Origin: Utricularia gibba
Taxonomy: Eukaryota; Streptophyta; Magnoliopsida; Lamiales; Lentibulariaceae
Length of the DNA stretch: 64,000 bases
Assembly: GCA_002189035.1 (NCBI GenBank)
Contig: CM007989.1
Coordinates: forward strand, 6,057,501-6,121,500
Reading direction: 5' to 3'
The notes beneath the pieces are model-generated. The model saw nothing but the letters and a program-made list of their open reading frames with translations, did no database searches and was not told the origin of the DNA. This document shows positions 33,851 to 46,289 of the stretch, piece after piece. Position 1 is the first letter of the stretch. Each line of letters opens with the position of its first letter. The translations under genes and the position numbers were made by a program.

Positions 33851-36800
33851 TAAAAAAATATTTCTTTTTACACAAAGAGATTCTTGTCGAGGAATAACAT
33901 ACGTCATATGTTGATGAAATCATAGATGCCTCATATAAATCCAATGAAGATGGAGGAAATAAGAACATCAATCCTCCCCTCATTTCAATTTGGTCACTCA
34001 CAAGATCAAAAGCAAAAAAGCACCAAAAACTTTTTTTAAGGATTATGACTTAATTAGGAAACTTATGAAACTTGTAGCATTGAGTTTACTAGTATTACTT
34101 TTAGTTAAACTAACTTATTTTTCTATCTATATAAGAAGGTCTTTACTATTGTTTAGTAATAACTTTGATTGTAATGATTTTTTAGAATAATACTTCTTTT
34201 TGGAGTTTTTATAGAACTTTAGACTTATTAAGTCTTGCTTGTAGTGTCTAGTATATGTTTTATCACTTTTATTTCATTCCTTGTTTTTCTGAGTATGGTA
34301 TCATTTAACAATTTGGGTTTCAAGAATTTTCAATACTTGAGGGCTAACTTTTCTTTTCTTGAAGTATTGCTTCTTTTGAACCCAAAATTAGGTTTGCCAA
34401 TCAATTTTTGTTTGGATTGTCGTATCATATGCCATATACGTCATTTTTTATATTACCATTATAGAAAACTCATATAGTTACAACATATTTACGTACTAAA
34501 CTCTTACAAATATGTAGAACTCAAAATAACTTATGATAAAGATTTGTGATAGAAAATCTTTAAAAAAAATATAGATAAAGTGTTTGGTTTTATAAACTTG
34601 AATTAACATAAATGACAAAAATAGCGTGAATTAATTTAAAATAATAATGAATTGACTCAAAATAGTATTGTATTTGCTTTTAGTCACATTTTTAATTTGA
34701 AAATTTAATAAAAGAATAAATTTAAAATGTAACATATGAATAAAATAGAATTATATTCGTTTTTATATATCAATAAATTAGAATTTTATTTTCTTAAAAA
34801 TCAAAATTTAATAAGTTATCTATGTTTTTGAATTATTTATAATATAATTATTATTTATAATATCCAATGAGATTCTGAATTTAGAAAGTAGTATAATCAT
34901 AATAATGATATTGGAAATAAATTTGTTTGTGTTAATTTTTATAAAAAAATGAAATATATTGACATGTTGGTATATTTCATTTTTTTGGTATTTATTTTTA
35001 AAAGAAATATTAATGATAGTTATTTTGCAAAAGATTTTAAAAGTATAAATATATTTCAAATTAAGATGAAGAGTGATATGTATTTTTCAAATCTGTTACT
35101 GAGTAATTTTCTAGGAATATTTTTTGGAAAATTGGGAATATTTTTGGGAAATTGGGAATATTTTTAAGAAGTGACAAATTAGTAGTAACTATCTTTTATC
35201 TCAACTAGGTTTTTCACTGTATTTGAATTTTTATTTAAACCTTCTTTCTTCAACAATAGATCGCAACTCAGAAAATCAGTAGCACATACCTCCCCTCTCA
35301 ATTCGTTGCACTTTTACCCTCTTTTGGGGAACGAAGTGATACAACTTTGGGTTCTCTATTTTTAACTTGTTTTATTTATAATAGCCTAGTCAATCAAATG
35401 TATCCAAGCGACACCATTATGTGCATGCCATGTGTTATTTTCCATGCGCACCACATGTCTACTACGTGTGCATCATGAGTCCTGTCGCATGTGTGCCACT
35501 TGTATATCAATCATGAATGCCACATGTCACATGCAAAATAACGATGAGATGTAGACGGGAATATATATATATAGTAGAATGTAATGTTCTTTTATTGATT
35601 CTTGAGTTTTACAAAAGTGACTAGGAGAAGTTGGAAGGAAAGGTTATAGTACATTCAATAAACGAAGCTAGAGAGTTGATTTGTGGTCTAAGGTGTTAAG
35701 TTAAGTGGCATGATTGCTTTTGAGGCTTTACTTATCTTTGAATGTGATTGCGTCTATGATCAAAACTTTTTTATGTTACATAAAAGTTATAACAAGGTAG
35801 TGGGTTATTTCAATTAAGATGAATTGTTTATTAATAATGTGTTATTGATATTACAAGGCTCATTAAAGTCATTCTAAATTATTGTTAATTCCTGTAAAAA
35901 TATCTTCTTGAATAATTTGTCAATAACTTTTATGTTGTTAGATATGATGACATAAGATATTTTCTACTCAAATATCCATTGACTTTGTCTATGATATCCA
36001 AAGTTCATTGAAATATTAGTGTCAATTAAACATTAAAAAAATAAATGATGCAAGTAATGCTAGTTTTTAGAAATATTAATAATATATAAATTACAAGATA
36101 TCCTCTATAAAATTATCAAATTGGAACATAAAAGTGTTTACGATATCAATTTATGAATTCTTTAATAAAAGTTATTAAATATGTTATATATTTAAAAATA
36201 ATAAATTTGTAAGGAATTAATAATATAATATATATTCATTTCAAATCTTACAAAATCTACAATATACACTATTGGTTTTGGGGTCAATTGGGTCAACGTA
36301 ACATCATCATAATCAAGGATTGACAAATGAATAATAAGATTTGTAAATATAACTTCCAACGAAAATGTTTGGTATAAATAATCATATCATTAGTATCAAT
36401 ACGTTCTAGTAATGCATTGATAATCTTCTCATTGCTTATTTTGTCGAACATTTTGTATTCTTTCGGAACACAAAAACGTATTTTGAACTTAAAAGAAGTA
36501 TCCATTGATTTATTTATTCAAAGAACTATAAATGAAAAAAATGTTCAATACAATCTAAATTATAAGTGAATTATATATTTAATTGAATTATATTTTAGAA
36601 AAATATACTTGAAATAATTTATTTTTTTTGTTTTTGTGAAGCCAATTTTGAAATCACACTATCATTATTAATCAAATCTACAAATTTTGTTTTCAATTAT
36701 CACATCCTTTGAATTTATATTTTGCACCTCGTAAATATTTTTTTTCAATTAATTACACTTAATTAAAACCATAATAATCACTGTAATTGAATTATCATAT

Positions 36801-37919
36801 TATAATCTTATTGTTTTCCATGACGAATAACTATAACCAATGTGAAGTCCAGTTATATTTAACATGATTCATTTTGCTTAAAAACTAAATATGATGTTTT
36901 TTTTATTTTAAAACCATTAAATTTAGATGGCATGTTTTTCTATATTATTAAATATGTAATAATAATAATAATAATATAGAGTGAATATTTATTATACTTT
37001 CATTAATCTTAGTTATAATTTTTTGTATTATATATTTTATATGTTATATTCCATTTTATGAAATATTAAGATTTATTTCCAATAATTTTATCATATCTTT
37101 AAAAATAAGATTTGTTTGATTATCATGGATTTCAATTTATAAATTTTATTATTGTTTGTTCATATTGCATCATTGATGGATGACTTAAAGCAATCACCAT
37201 ACAACGATTGTATTTACAACACAATATTTTTTTTCGTATGAAAATCTACAATTTTTTATTTTATAAATATCATGGCTTTTGAATTTGTTATATTCAAAGT
37301 ATTTTTCAGGGACAATATATTCAATTATAAAAGTTACATTTCTTATGATAAACTTCATTTATGAATCATTCAATTTCACATCGATGCTATATTAGATGAT
37401 CTACAATCTGAGTTATATGAGATAATTAAAATTTAGACTCTTTTTATGATTTAAAATTTTTAGTGTAATATTACAATTATGAAAACAATGAAATGCATTA
37501 TATGTAACTATTATTCCAAATGAACTTACTCTTTTTCCACAACTTAGTCATATCACTCTTCTATTAGAATTATACTTGATACTAATCATTTTACTACAAG
37601 TTAATTGGAGTTTTGATTATGATTATGGATAAATATGGATATATCTCATATTTATTGTTTTAATGAAATGGTTCAATCAAATGAAATTTAAATAATAATT
37701 AATAATGATTACATGTTTTTTATAATTTTATTTAATTATTTTGTCAATTAATAAAATAATTTATTTTTGATAAATTGAAGTATTAAATACTCTACTTAAA
37801 CAGTTTTTAAAATATTTTTTTTTGAGGATTTTTAAATTTAATGATATTTCAAGTAAATGTAAATACCATTTGTAAAATTTAGTAGTTGCGGTAATGTATC
37901 AATTTTAAAATATTATTTA

Positions 37920-38260
37920 TATAATATTCAAAGTATTATTTCTAAATATTTATTTTAGTTAAGTAATATATTATTATTTTTAATAATAAAAATCCATCTT
38001 TTTTATAATGAATAATTTTTATTTAATAATTTTAATATTATAAATATAGAGTTCATATCATAAAAACAAAACCAATTTCTGTAAATATTATAAAAAAGTA
38101 ATGCAGAATAGATTTGTATGATAAATGTTATTGTATATTAAAAAAATACAAATTGTAATATTTATAATATAATATATACATATATACAAGAAGTTGGATA
38201 ATTTTCTAAATTTGAATACACACAATTCACCCAATGGATTATTTTTTAAAGGATATTTTT
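37920..38260 (-). repeat. Right terminal inverted repeat of the MULE
   Basis: Reverse complement of the left arm over at least 300 bases, with moderate divergence. Its outer part (38161-38289) is also homologous to the arms of the MITE at 12.9-13.4 kb. Confidence 0.75.
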
Positions 38261-38289
38261 TACAATGGTTAGTTTTCTAAATGACTCCC

Positions 38290-39418
38290 TAACCTGCCTT
38301 TCGCATTTCGTGCTCCTCCCTCCTGAGTCCATGTTTCATGGTTTTGAATTGTTTCAATTAAACGCATAGGCTCCTGGACTATTTCAAGGAACCAGAAGTG
38401 CATATCATGTATAGAGAAGTAAAAAAGGCCATCGGATATTTTGAATACCTCTTCCACCCTTTGTACACAATACTATCTACGCATTCATAAATATAGTAGC
38501 AAAAAAGATCATGGATGTTGGCCGAAGAATTTCCGTCGATTGCTGAATTGCTTTTCAATCCACGAACCTGACAAAACAAAAACAAAGATTTAAGGCTAAG
38601 GGTGCCAATCTCTCAAAAAAGTGGATGATAGATTCTAACTCATTTTTTAGCTCACTACTACCATTTAACATATTCATAATAGCATTAAAAGATCTAAGCA
38701 TAAATTCGATCAATAAATAATAATTTTTCCTTCAATTATGCGTCTTAGTCTCAACTTCAAGAAAACCGACTCCTGATAACCTCTACTAAAACCATATTGT
38801 TTCTGCTATTTATTTCAAGAATTGAAATGGATGCCTGCCCTCATTGTGCTTCCATGAACATGTAGACTTTTACTATCTACTTCCTCCCTCACAGTGTTCT
38901 TTTCATTTCACTGGACTGTTGAGATACAGTATATATGCATCATAATATTGAAATTGAACAAACTACAGAAACCAACATTCGGATTTCATACAAAAAAAAC
39001 TCCTAAACCCACGTACCAAGTACATTTTTTTCTATTCACACACAAAAATTTCGTTTACAGAAATCCAAATAAATTGAATTTGCACTAAAACAAACACGCG
39101 TACCAAAGGGGCTTGTGATCTCTGACACAAACTACACTGAATCGGTGAAACGATAATAACTATCACTCTATTGTTCACCGCACAAACACGATTAGGACAC
39201 AGAGAAATTGTATTCCTAAGTGTACAAGTCCATGAACCATTGCCAGACAATGACATAGAATGATGCAGTGCTTCATCTTGTGGTACTGAATGAGCCTCAC
39301 ATAAACAGACTTCCATAAACATGCGTCTCGTCCACCATCAACATAGCACTAACAAAGCCATAGTGATCCATCAAAAATGAAAACTGAGAATAGCGATTTG
39401 CATACCAATAACTGCCTA
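38290..39418. other. Spacer, with 3' region of the following minus-strand gene
   Basis: A possible exon-like piece on the minus strand at 38470-38575, behind a good acceptor (tttgttttgtcag), reads VRGLKSNSAIDGNSSANIHD but could not be placed in a gene. Sequence from about 39000 to 39418 is probably the 3' untranslated region of the small basic protein gene. Confidence 0.35.
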
Positions 39419-39966
39419 CTAGTCGTAGAGTGTTTTGGCCGACTTTGTCCTCAACAACTTGATTTCACTTTTTGATATTTTCTCCAAGGACTTCTCGCTC
39501 TGGGCTACAGCTTTCAACACTGCCTTCTTCTTCCTAAGGTTCTTTCCCCTCTTCATCGCTGTTCCCTTGTTCACCTTCCTGGTAAAAATTATATAACAGT
39601 TTCACCCGAAACACGAAAACTTCCCAAATCAAAATGCTTTACAAGCACAAAAAAAAGGAAAGAGCAATTCACCTCAGCTGCCCACCTGCAGAAACGCCGG
39701 AACCCACGGTCTCGGATGTGTCCATGGCTGAAAGGAGCCATGATTTAGAATAAAGACCAACTTTATAATCAGAATTTCAGACCAGGGAGCTCACCAAGGA
39801 TAGACAGACCAGACAAAACAAAAAAGGAAAAAGGAAAGCTTAAACTGGCGGAGTTGAACGCACCTTGATATCCGTTGGCGGTGGAAACAGCGGAGGAAAC
39901 ACGGCTGCCATCATCCACATCCATCTCACTGGACCGATTCCCTTTTTTGCTCCGTTTCTTCCCCAT
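39419..39966 (-). CDS. Small conserved basic plant protein of unknown function
   Basis: Three exons on the minus strand: 39966-39864, 39727-39673 and 39578-39419, with GT-AG introns of 136 and 94 bases; 105 aa. Sequence features: MGKKRSKKGNRSSEMDVDD at the start, then a Ser-rich part, AMDTSETVGSG, a very basic block (KGTAMKRGKNLRKKKAVLKA), a helical part AVAQSEKSLEKISKSEIKLL and the end RTKSAKTLYD. I recognise this as a plant family of about 100 aa with the same MGKKxxKK start, AMDTS segment and RTKSAKxLY end, annotated only as uncharacterised. The basic clusters suggest a nuclear or nucleolar protein; that is inference. Exon joins restore the conserved segments, so the model is well supported. 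Confidence 0.85.
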
Positions 39967-40388
39967 TCTGGCCCAGAGCAAATTCTAGACAAGGCGTGTT
40001 CACTGATCTTCACGGCCGTAACGGAAATCGGGAAACGGTTGATAGGTGGCAAGTGGAAACCCTAATACTAGTTTTCCTTTTCAATATTAGGGATTCATCC
40101 AGCCCAAGGGAGTTTGGGCCATTATCCGTTGTTAGACATCAGCTTCCCAAGTTTCTCCTCTCCCGTCCATTTAATTTTGGAGCCAATCGAATCGGACAAA
40201 GAGCAGTGTAGGGCATAACCGTCATTTACAACAAAATTCGCTTTACCACATCATCATCATGTTTTCACTGTCATGTGAGCAACACCATTTCACACAATTT
40301 GGATGAACTTGATTGGCACATGGCACCGTTTTAAAGGTCAGCCCGTGCCGGATAAATATAAAATACTCCGGCCGGCCACCGTGCTGCT

Positions 40389-40444
40389 GCATTTGTATTT
40401 ACCGTCCATGTCGGTGGCATTTGTATTTACCGTCCATGTCGGTG
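40389..40444. repeat. 28-bp perfect tandem duplication
   Basis: The unit starting gcatttgtatttaccgtcca occurs at 40389-40416 and 40417-40444 without change. It lies about 110 bases past the stop codon of the DUF3774 gene, in its probable 3' region. Confidence 0.95.
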
Positions 40445-40556
40445 GGATTTCCAGAGTACTGGTAGCCAGCCGTTCGGTGTTGTGTGAAACAAAATTCATG
40501 CTTTATTACTACTACAAAACACATTGCACATCACATCAAAAGATTGCAGTTTTTTG

Positions 40557-40811
40557 TCAGAATCTGACAGTAGTGGGACCCCAGCAACTCAGTTCCACCA
40601 CTTTCCTAAAAGCCCCTTCCATCTTCGGCCTGCCGTCGCCGTCGCCGGGGATCTTCCCGCCGGAGACGTCAGATCTCTCCGTCCGATGAGAGCGCAGCAG
40701 CTGATCCGAGACACGTTGGTGCACTTGGTAGCTCCAACGGCGATCACCCAGCTGGTCCTTCATGGCCTCCACCACCGCGAAGGCCGACAGCTGCCCCGAG
40801 CCTCCGCTCAT
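40557..40811 (-). CDS. Wound-responsive family protein (DUF3774)
   Basis: A single-exon 84-aa protein read from the ATG at 40811: MSGGSGQLSAFAVVEAMKDQ, then RRWSYQVHQRVSDQL, a variable middle and the end EGAFRKVVELSCWGPTTVRF. The N-terminal A-VEA-KDQ--RW-Y pattern and the C-terminal (E/S)xRKVxxLSCWGP are the marks of the plant wound-responsive family, DUF3774. These short proteins are induced by wounding or stress in other plants; their mechanism is not well known. The frame extends upstream to 41102, but the extra 97 residues lack family features and probably reflect the leader. Length fits the family (about 80-100 aa). Likely intact. Confidence 0.88.
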   Translation of the reverse strand: MSGGSGQLSAFAVVEAMKDQLGDRRWSYQVHQRVSDQLLRSHRTERSDVSGGKIPGDGDGRPKMEGAFRKVVELSCWGPTTVRF

Positions 40812-43800
40812 CTTGGACCGGAAAAAGTGCAAGAACTGGACCGGGTGCCCTACCTCGTGACCCCAGTTTGTGGATGTAGCTATAAATGGAGGGAGAGGTG
40901 GCCATAAATCCAGGGGCCGTGAAACAGCAGGCGACTGGTTAAACCGCGGCCACCGATCCGGTTTCTTAATGGGTCGGGTTTTTTCCGGTATCCGTGGCGC
41001 TCGCCCTTGAACTCCATTTTTGAGAGGAAAACCGAAGCGGCCACGAGTATAGTTTGGGCTTGAAATTGGGGCCCATGTATCCGGCTGCTTCTTTGGGCCC
41101 ACAAGTCAATGACACGTAATTGCTGACGCAGAGTTACAAACAACAATATCATTGAAAGCAGTATTTATAATTTAACTTATTTTAAATTCAAAACCATTTT
41201 AAGTGATATCTTAGATCATAATATTAAATATATTCTAAAGCTAATGACAACTAAATAGTATAATAAGAACAGAGCATTCATGAACTTATCGATTGAAATA
41301 TTATACTCAAAAACACATAAAATACATATATTAGAAAACATAAAATATTCCAAGTCGAGGATGGGGCCTCCATCCGGTCCCCACTCGCATCACAAAATCG
41401 GAAATTATTTTTTATTTTTTAAAATTATTTTATAAAAATAGAAATAAGAAGTAAAAATAATTAACTCCTTATTTTTTCAAAAATAATTAACTCCTTATTT
41501 TTTCAAAAATATTTTTTGTAGTATAATTTTAAAAGTATTTTTTGATAGAATTACTTTTATAATTAAAATTGTTTTAGAATAAAACTATTATTTTATTTTT
41601 AAAAATAAAAATATATTTTAAAAATTTTGCAGAATACTGTTTATGTTACATGGAAATGATGAAGTAGAAATGTTAACTAATAGAGTATAATTAAATAAAA
41701 TATTATTATGTAATTTATTTCATAAAGTCTTAAATTTTTAAGATTCAAATCTAAACTTTAACTCAAAAAAAGTTAAAATAAGCATCTTAATTATTTGATA
41801 ATTGATCTATGTTGATATAGAATATGCGCATTGAAGAATCAAAACCCAAATACAATATATATAAATCTAATTTATTTAATTATTTGATTCTTTACACCAA
41901 TTTTTCGTTTCACACAGAAACGGAAGCGCCAAAATTGGGACACCTCTGACATCACAAACCTAAAATAGGTTTTTTTTTGTTGATTAAAAAAATAAATTTT
42001 TTAAACGGGTTTAAAATTCTTAATTAATAAACAGTATTGATCATTGCCAACGTAGATGGATAGATAGATCATGAGCGTTGATGTATTTGGCAGAGTGTGG
42101 GGACCACATTCGCAGTCCTGTCTTATTTTGTAAGTTGAAAGTGTGTGAGTGAGGTGAGTGGAGTACTAAGTTTTTCTCTTATGTTTATAAAATATAACAA
42201 CTTATTGGGTTCTAAGTTTGTAACTATTCTATTTATTAATTTAAAATTTATTTTAATAAAAATTGAATTTCTTTTAAAAAAAATAATTAATGAATGTCAC
42301 TTACGTTAATTATGCAGCATTCGTGCTTTCGGATACTGCTGAACTGGTAGGAAAAACCCAGACTTTTTGATGTTGCATTTTTAGTTAGCATAGTCCATGA
42401 TGTTATAAAACTAAATATTTAATTCGAATATTTATGTAAATATTAATTAAAAATATTGTGTGAATTTTAGATTATTCATGATTAAAAGAGTAAGTTAATA
42501 TTTAATAGCGTTATTATGCATCTTCTTTCTATGATACGTGGTACTTTGCAAAATAAAATAAAAAGTGGTATTTTACTAATATCTTTTTGCAAATTTTGAC
42601 GATGTCGGTCTCTCCTTGTTTTTCCATTAGCATGAATATAGGGCATTTCCATATTGTACGGTCTGGGACTAGTACACCAACCCCCCCCCCCCCCCCCCCC
42701 GGATCTCATTCACCACTGCGTCTTCTTCCCCCCTGCCTCTGTGATAAAGGATGAAACGATTTGATCCTTTTTCGCTTTTGTCTTGCTTCTCCTCCTCCTA
42801 GCATCAAAATACATGTTTAGAAAAGCCAATCTTACATTGGAAAATCAAGATGGAATACTCTAAGGAAGGAAATGTGGTACTTTGCTGTTATTATGGATTA
42901 TGAATTATTTGTTAAAAATGGTGTGTTTGGGTTGGAGGGTTCAATTTAAGGTTTCTGCCAAAATGAGTTACTTTTTCAAAGAAACAACTCTCCTTGATGA
43001 TTGGAAATCTCGGGTTTGTATTTTTTATATGGATTGTTAAACCCATGTACCAAATAACCATCACATATTCCTTCCTAATACTCATGGTACTGATTTCCTC
43101 TTTGCGGCTGACTTTGAGCATGGTGTTGGTGCCTCATCCATAGAAATGCAATTTTCCCACCCAAGTAAGTCTTGTTAGAAATTAACCCCTTTTTAGTTTT
43201 CTTGTGAATCAAGTCTGTGATTTTTTTATTATTAGCCAAATGGCCTGTGAAATATTAGAAAATTTACGGTTTTAGTTTTTGGAAATACATTAAAAGTAGC
43301 CCCAAAAAATGAATCAAATTGTTGTTTTTTTGTTTTTGTTTTGTGAGAGAGTAGGTACGGGACCACACGTAAAACAACAAAAAGGCGAAACTCCTGTGAT
43401 TAGGTGTGCGGCGCCCAATAGCGACGTGAATTAGGGTTTGGCCCTCCCGAGAAGAGGGATCCTGTCCTGTGTTTGAGCAGACAGCGAGGATTTTAGCCCT
43501 TCTGGGGACTCGCGCGCCTCGCCATGCAAAATGCAAATGCAAGAGGCTGCACCTTTTTGTGTTTTTCTTAGGATGGCTGCACGATCTCATCTGGAGATAC
43601 TACGTCTCCCATAACGTGAAACTGCGGGAACCCATTGAAATCAGGCGTTCCGCTCTGTGATAGATTCTAAAATTTATCAAAATCTTGAACGGCTTGTACA
43701 TTTTCTGTTTCTTGTGTGGAATGGCTTGTGTAACTAAAGTTACTTGAAACCTCCACACAGATACTGCAGGAGCTAGAGGAGTGGCTGTGGCTGAATTGGA

Positions 43801-43916
43801 AAATGTGATGGGTATGGATGTGGAGGCAGGACCACAAGTGACTTTCTCTGAAACCATAAATTTGGCATTTCTCAGCTACTTGTCGTTGCTTTTCTGAATC
43901 TCTCTCTTCACCTCCA
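40812..43916. other. Intergenic, AT-rich with a poly-C tract
   Basis: The first 330 bases are the upstream region of the DUF3774 gene. From 41160 to 42660 the DNA is AT-rich, with no gene. A run of 20 C lies at 42681-42700. From 43370 to 43916 the sequence is GC-balanced and may contain the promoter and leader of the SPL/NZZ-like gene; an AG acceptor near 43573 (tgtttttcttag) may belong to a leader intron. No coding gene supported. Confidence 0.45.
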
Positions 43917-44920
43917 ATGGCGACCTCTCTTCACTTCACTCCTTCCAATGAAGGACATCAAACTGTAGGATACTCCCTTCAGGAGTCGTCGCAAAGGTCC
44001 AAAAGGCGAGCTTCGGGAGAAGAAAGAACAAGTCCGGTGGTGGGCAGAAGAAGCAGGTGCTGCGGGGGATGGGGGTTGAGAGGCTTGAGCAACAGCGCCT
44101 TGAGCAAGAGAGGCTTAACAAGATGAATCTCGAAATGGCACCTACAAATCTTGTGTTTCCTGCCTCTGCTGATCCTGTTTTGGTCTCTTCTTCTGTAAAT
44201 CTTCATAAGTTTTCAGGATACCCTTCTCCTGTAATCGGCCAAATCCCCGTTCATCATCAGAATCTGAATCATAGGGGTATGCGGGATTTCGTGACCAAAT
44301 GGGCATTGGAGGAGTGATTTCTTCGGATCACTTCAAAACTGACTTGTTTGGAATCGGTCGAGTGATTCCTAGGGAGCCCTCTTCGAGCCCCAACCCTATC
44401 AAATGCATTTCCGATCACTGCGTTGCTTGCTGCAAGGTTAGTGAAACCCCAAATACCCTAGTGTGTAAATGGGTTTCTTCGACATCCAGGAAACATAAAG
44501 GTAACATTCTCAATTTGGGATTTTCTTGCAGATGCAATATGCTAATGACACAGTATTCATGGGGTTAAACATCGCAAGAACTGAGGAAAGTCATGATCTC
44601 CCGAGAAATGCAGTTGGAAATGAAAAAGAGGTAATGAATCTATCTCCTTACAACTCCAAACATACATTGAATGTTTGACGCCTATATAGGATGTCTCAAA
44701 CAATACAATATTTGTACAGATTTTGCAGGGAAAGGAAGTTGTTGCTGTGCACAGAAGAGGAGCATCAGGTAATGAAGTTGGAACTATAATGATGGAGTAT
44801 GAGTTTTTCCCTCAGAGAAATGATGATGATTCAAGTTTCACGAAGAATGAACCAGCGATGCCCGGATTTGCTACCTTGAACTTAAACCCCATTGATCTAT
44901 CTCTCAAGCTATCTTACTAA
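43917..44920 (+). CDS. SPL/NZZ: SPOROCYTELESS/NOZZLE-like transcriptional adaptor, two frame breaks in exon 1
   Basis: Three exons: 43917-44436, 44532-44630 and 44729-44920. The start MATSLHFTPSNEG is like SPL (MATSL). Exon 1 carries KSGGGQKKQVLRGMGVERLE followed by QQRLEQERL, the conserved SPL motif, and ends in CISDHCVACCK, like the CDTCFKKKR of SPL. Exon 3 has MMEYEFFPQRN and ends NPIDLSLKLSY, an LxLxL EAR motif that recruits TOPLESS co-repressors. SPL/NZZ acts in the nucleus in sporocyte formation and ovule patterning. The first exon needs two frame changes of the same sense: one between about 43990 and 44020, before the SPL motif, and one between about 44250 and 44290, before DQMGIGGVISS. 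Exons 2 and 3 then continue in frame. Either the assembly has two single-base errors, or this copy is a pseudogene. Conservation of both ends argues for recent or artefactual lesions. Confidence 0.8.
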
Positions 44921-46289
44921 GCAGCAGCAGTGAGTCCGCAGTTCGCTCATCATGCCACGTTCCCGTCTTCTAAAGCAGGAGCACAGACACCATCCTTTTA
45001 TGCATTTGGTTGCTGAATTGAAAAACTCCTGCAATGACTAGTTCCTTTTGCCCTTTGCACCAATCTATGTTTCAATATAATCCGAGAAGTTGATGCTGGA
45101 TTTACATGCTCTCGTTCTCTTTTTCTCCCATCTGTGTTACAGTATAGCAGCAGAAGTTGAAGGTGTGATTTAGATGTACCATTTCTGTAATAGCCAGTAC
45201 TAAGAAGAACCCTAGAAATTTCCTTGAGCCAGCATACACTGTTGGCTTGGGGACTGGAACACTGGGATTATCCCTGAGGAGTTACTGAAACTGGGAGTAA
45301 ACAAGCAGTCTTCATTGAATTCTCCTTGGGGAAACAAGTTAAAAAGAAGTGAAAGGGTATGAAAAGTGGAAAAAGAAACAGGTAGTTATACGAGCTATGG
45401 GGCATGCAGGCATCCAACATGGGTAATGTAAAAACTGTGGGATGAGTCTAAGTCTCAGTCTCAGTTGTGTAACAAGAAAAGCTGTGGAAACCCATAGACG
45501 TTAATGCAGCCTTCTCAGAAGCTCCCTTTTCCTATTGGTCCTTTTTGTTGTTGTGTGGCAGTACGGGTACGGTAAGGCTAGGGAAATAAATACAGACGTG
45601 TTTTTATGGAATGAAGACACTCTTCTTTCTAACACTGAACCCTAGAGGAACCACAAGCTCGCGGTTACTTGTGTGGATTGTCCGATTCAATTCCTTGTAC
45701 AACTTAAGACATGGACGATGGGAAGGTTGTCTCCACCTCAGCTTTCCCATCTACAGCTTCTTTGAATGGGTTGCAGACTAGATTTTCAATCCATTAAAAA
45801 CAAAATCATGCTTCAAGATCCTGCATAGTAACACTTGTTGATTCCATGTTAACGTTTTATAAATAATATAGGAATAATTTATATTTAAAAATAAATCCAG
45901 ATTTTCAAAAAGTTAAAGTGATTCAGCATCTACTCTATTAGAAATGTTTTTTCAAACATATTCTCTCAAATTGTTCTTATAAAATGAAACATATAAAAAT
46001 TCATTCATTTAAAAACACCGATAAATAGGACATTAAACAATGTGTGAATTTTTTATGGGTTACCCGAAAAAACTCCCACATACCTAAATTCTTCATGGTG
46101 TACCCGATATTTCTTGGGGTTAAGCAGTCAATACAGCATTGTATTGATACGTGTTTGAAATATTAAGAACAAAATTGGACAAGAAGAGTACAGTAGACGC
46201 ATTTATGGGTTAAAGTGAAGTCCGAGCGATATATCAAATATGGGATCCACTAACAAAAAATGACGCTAAAGAGATATGTTGTATTTATG
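44921..46289. other. SPL/NZZ-like 3' region and intergenic
   Basis: GC-balanced to about 45800, probably 3' untranslated and flanking sequence, then AT-rich. No gene seen. Confidence 0.45.

Larger units (their letters stand above)
31085..38289. mobile_element. Mutator-like DNA transposon (MULE) with long terminal inverted repeats, dead
   Basis: The left end from about 31110 to 31480 is repeated in inverted orientation at the right end, 38260 down to about 37920. Matches in the same order include atactcaaatttagaaaact against gtattcaaatttagaaaatt, atacaataatg-ttatca, gcatta-ttttttataata, ttgtttttatga then gaactctatatt, and aaaataataatatattactt. Between the arms is a decayed minus-strand MULE transposase (33380-33850). 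The whole is extremely AT-rich. The element is about 7.2 kb. The outermost 30-70 bases are less well aligned, so the exact ends and the target-site duplication are uncertain. Confidence 0.75.

Noticed and set aside
40557-41102. 181-codon reading of the DUF3774 frame
   Set aside because: The first 97 codons lack any family similarity. The family start pattern follows the ATG at 40811, so only 84 codons were called.
42681-42700. C20 tract as a functional G-quadruplex element
   Set aside because: It is a pure homopolymer, likely length-variable and assembly-prone, and not linked to a gene start.
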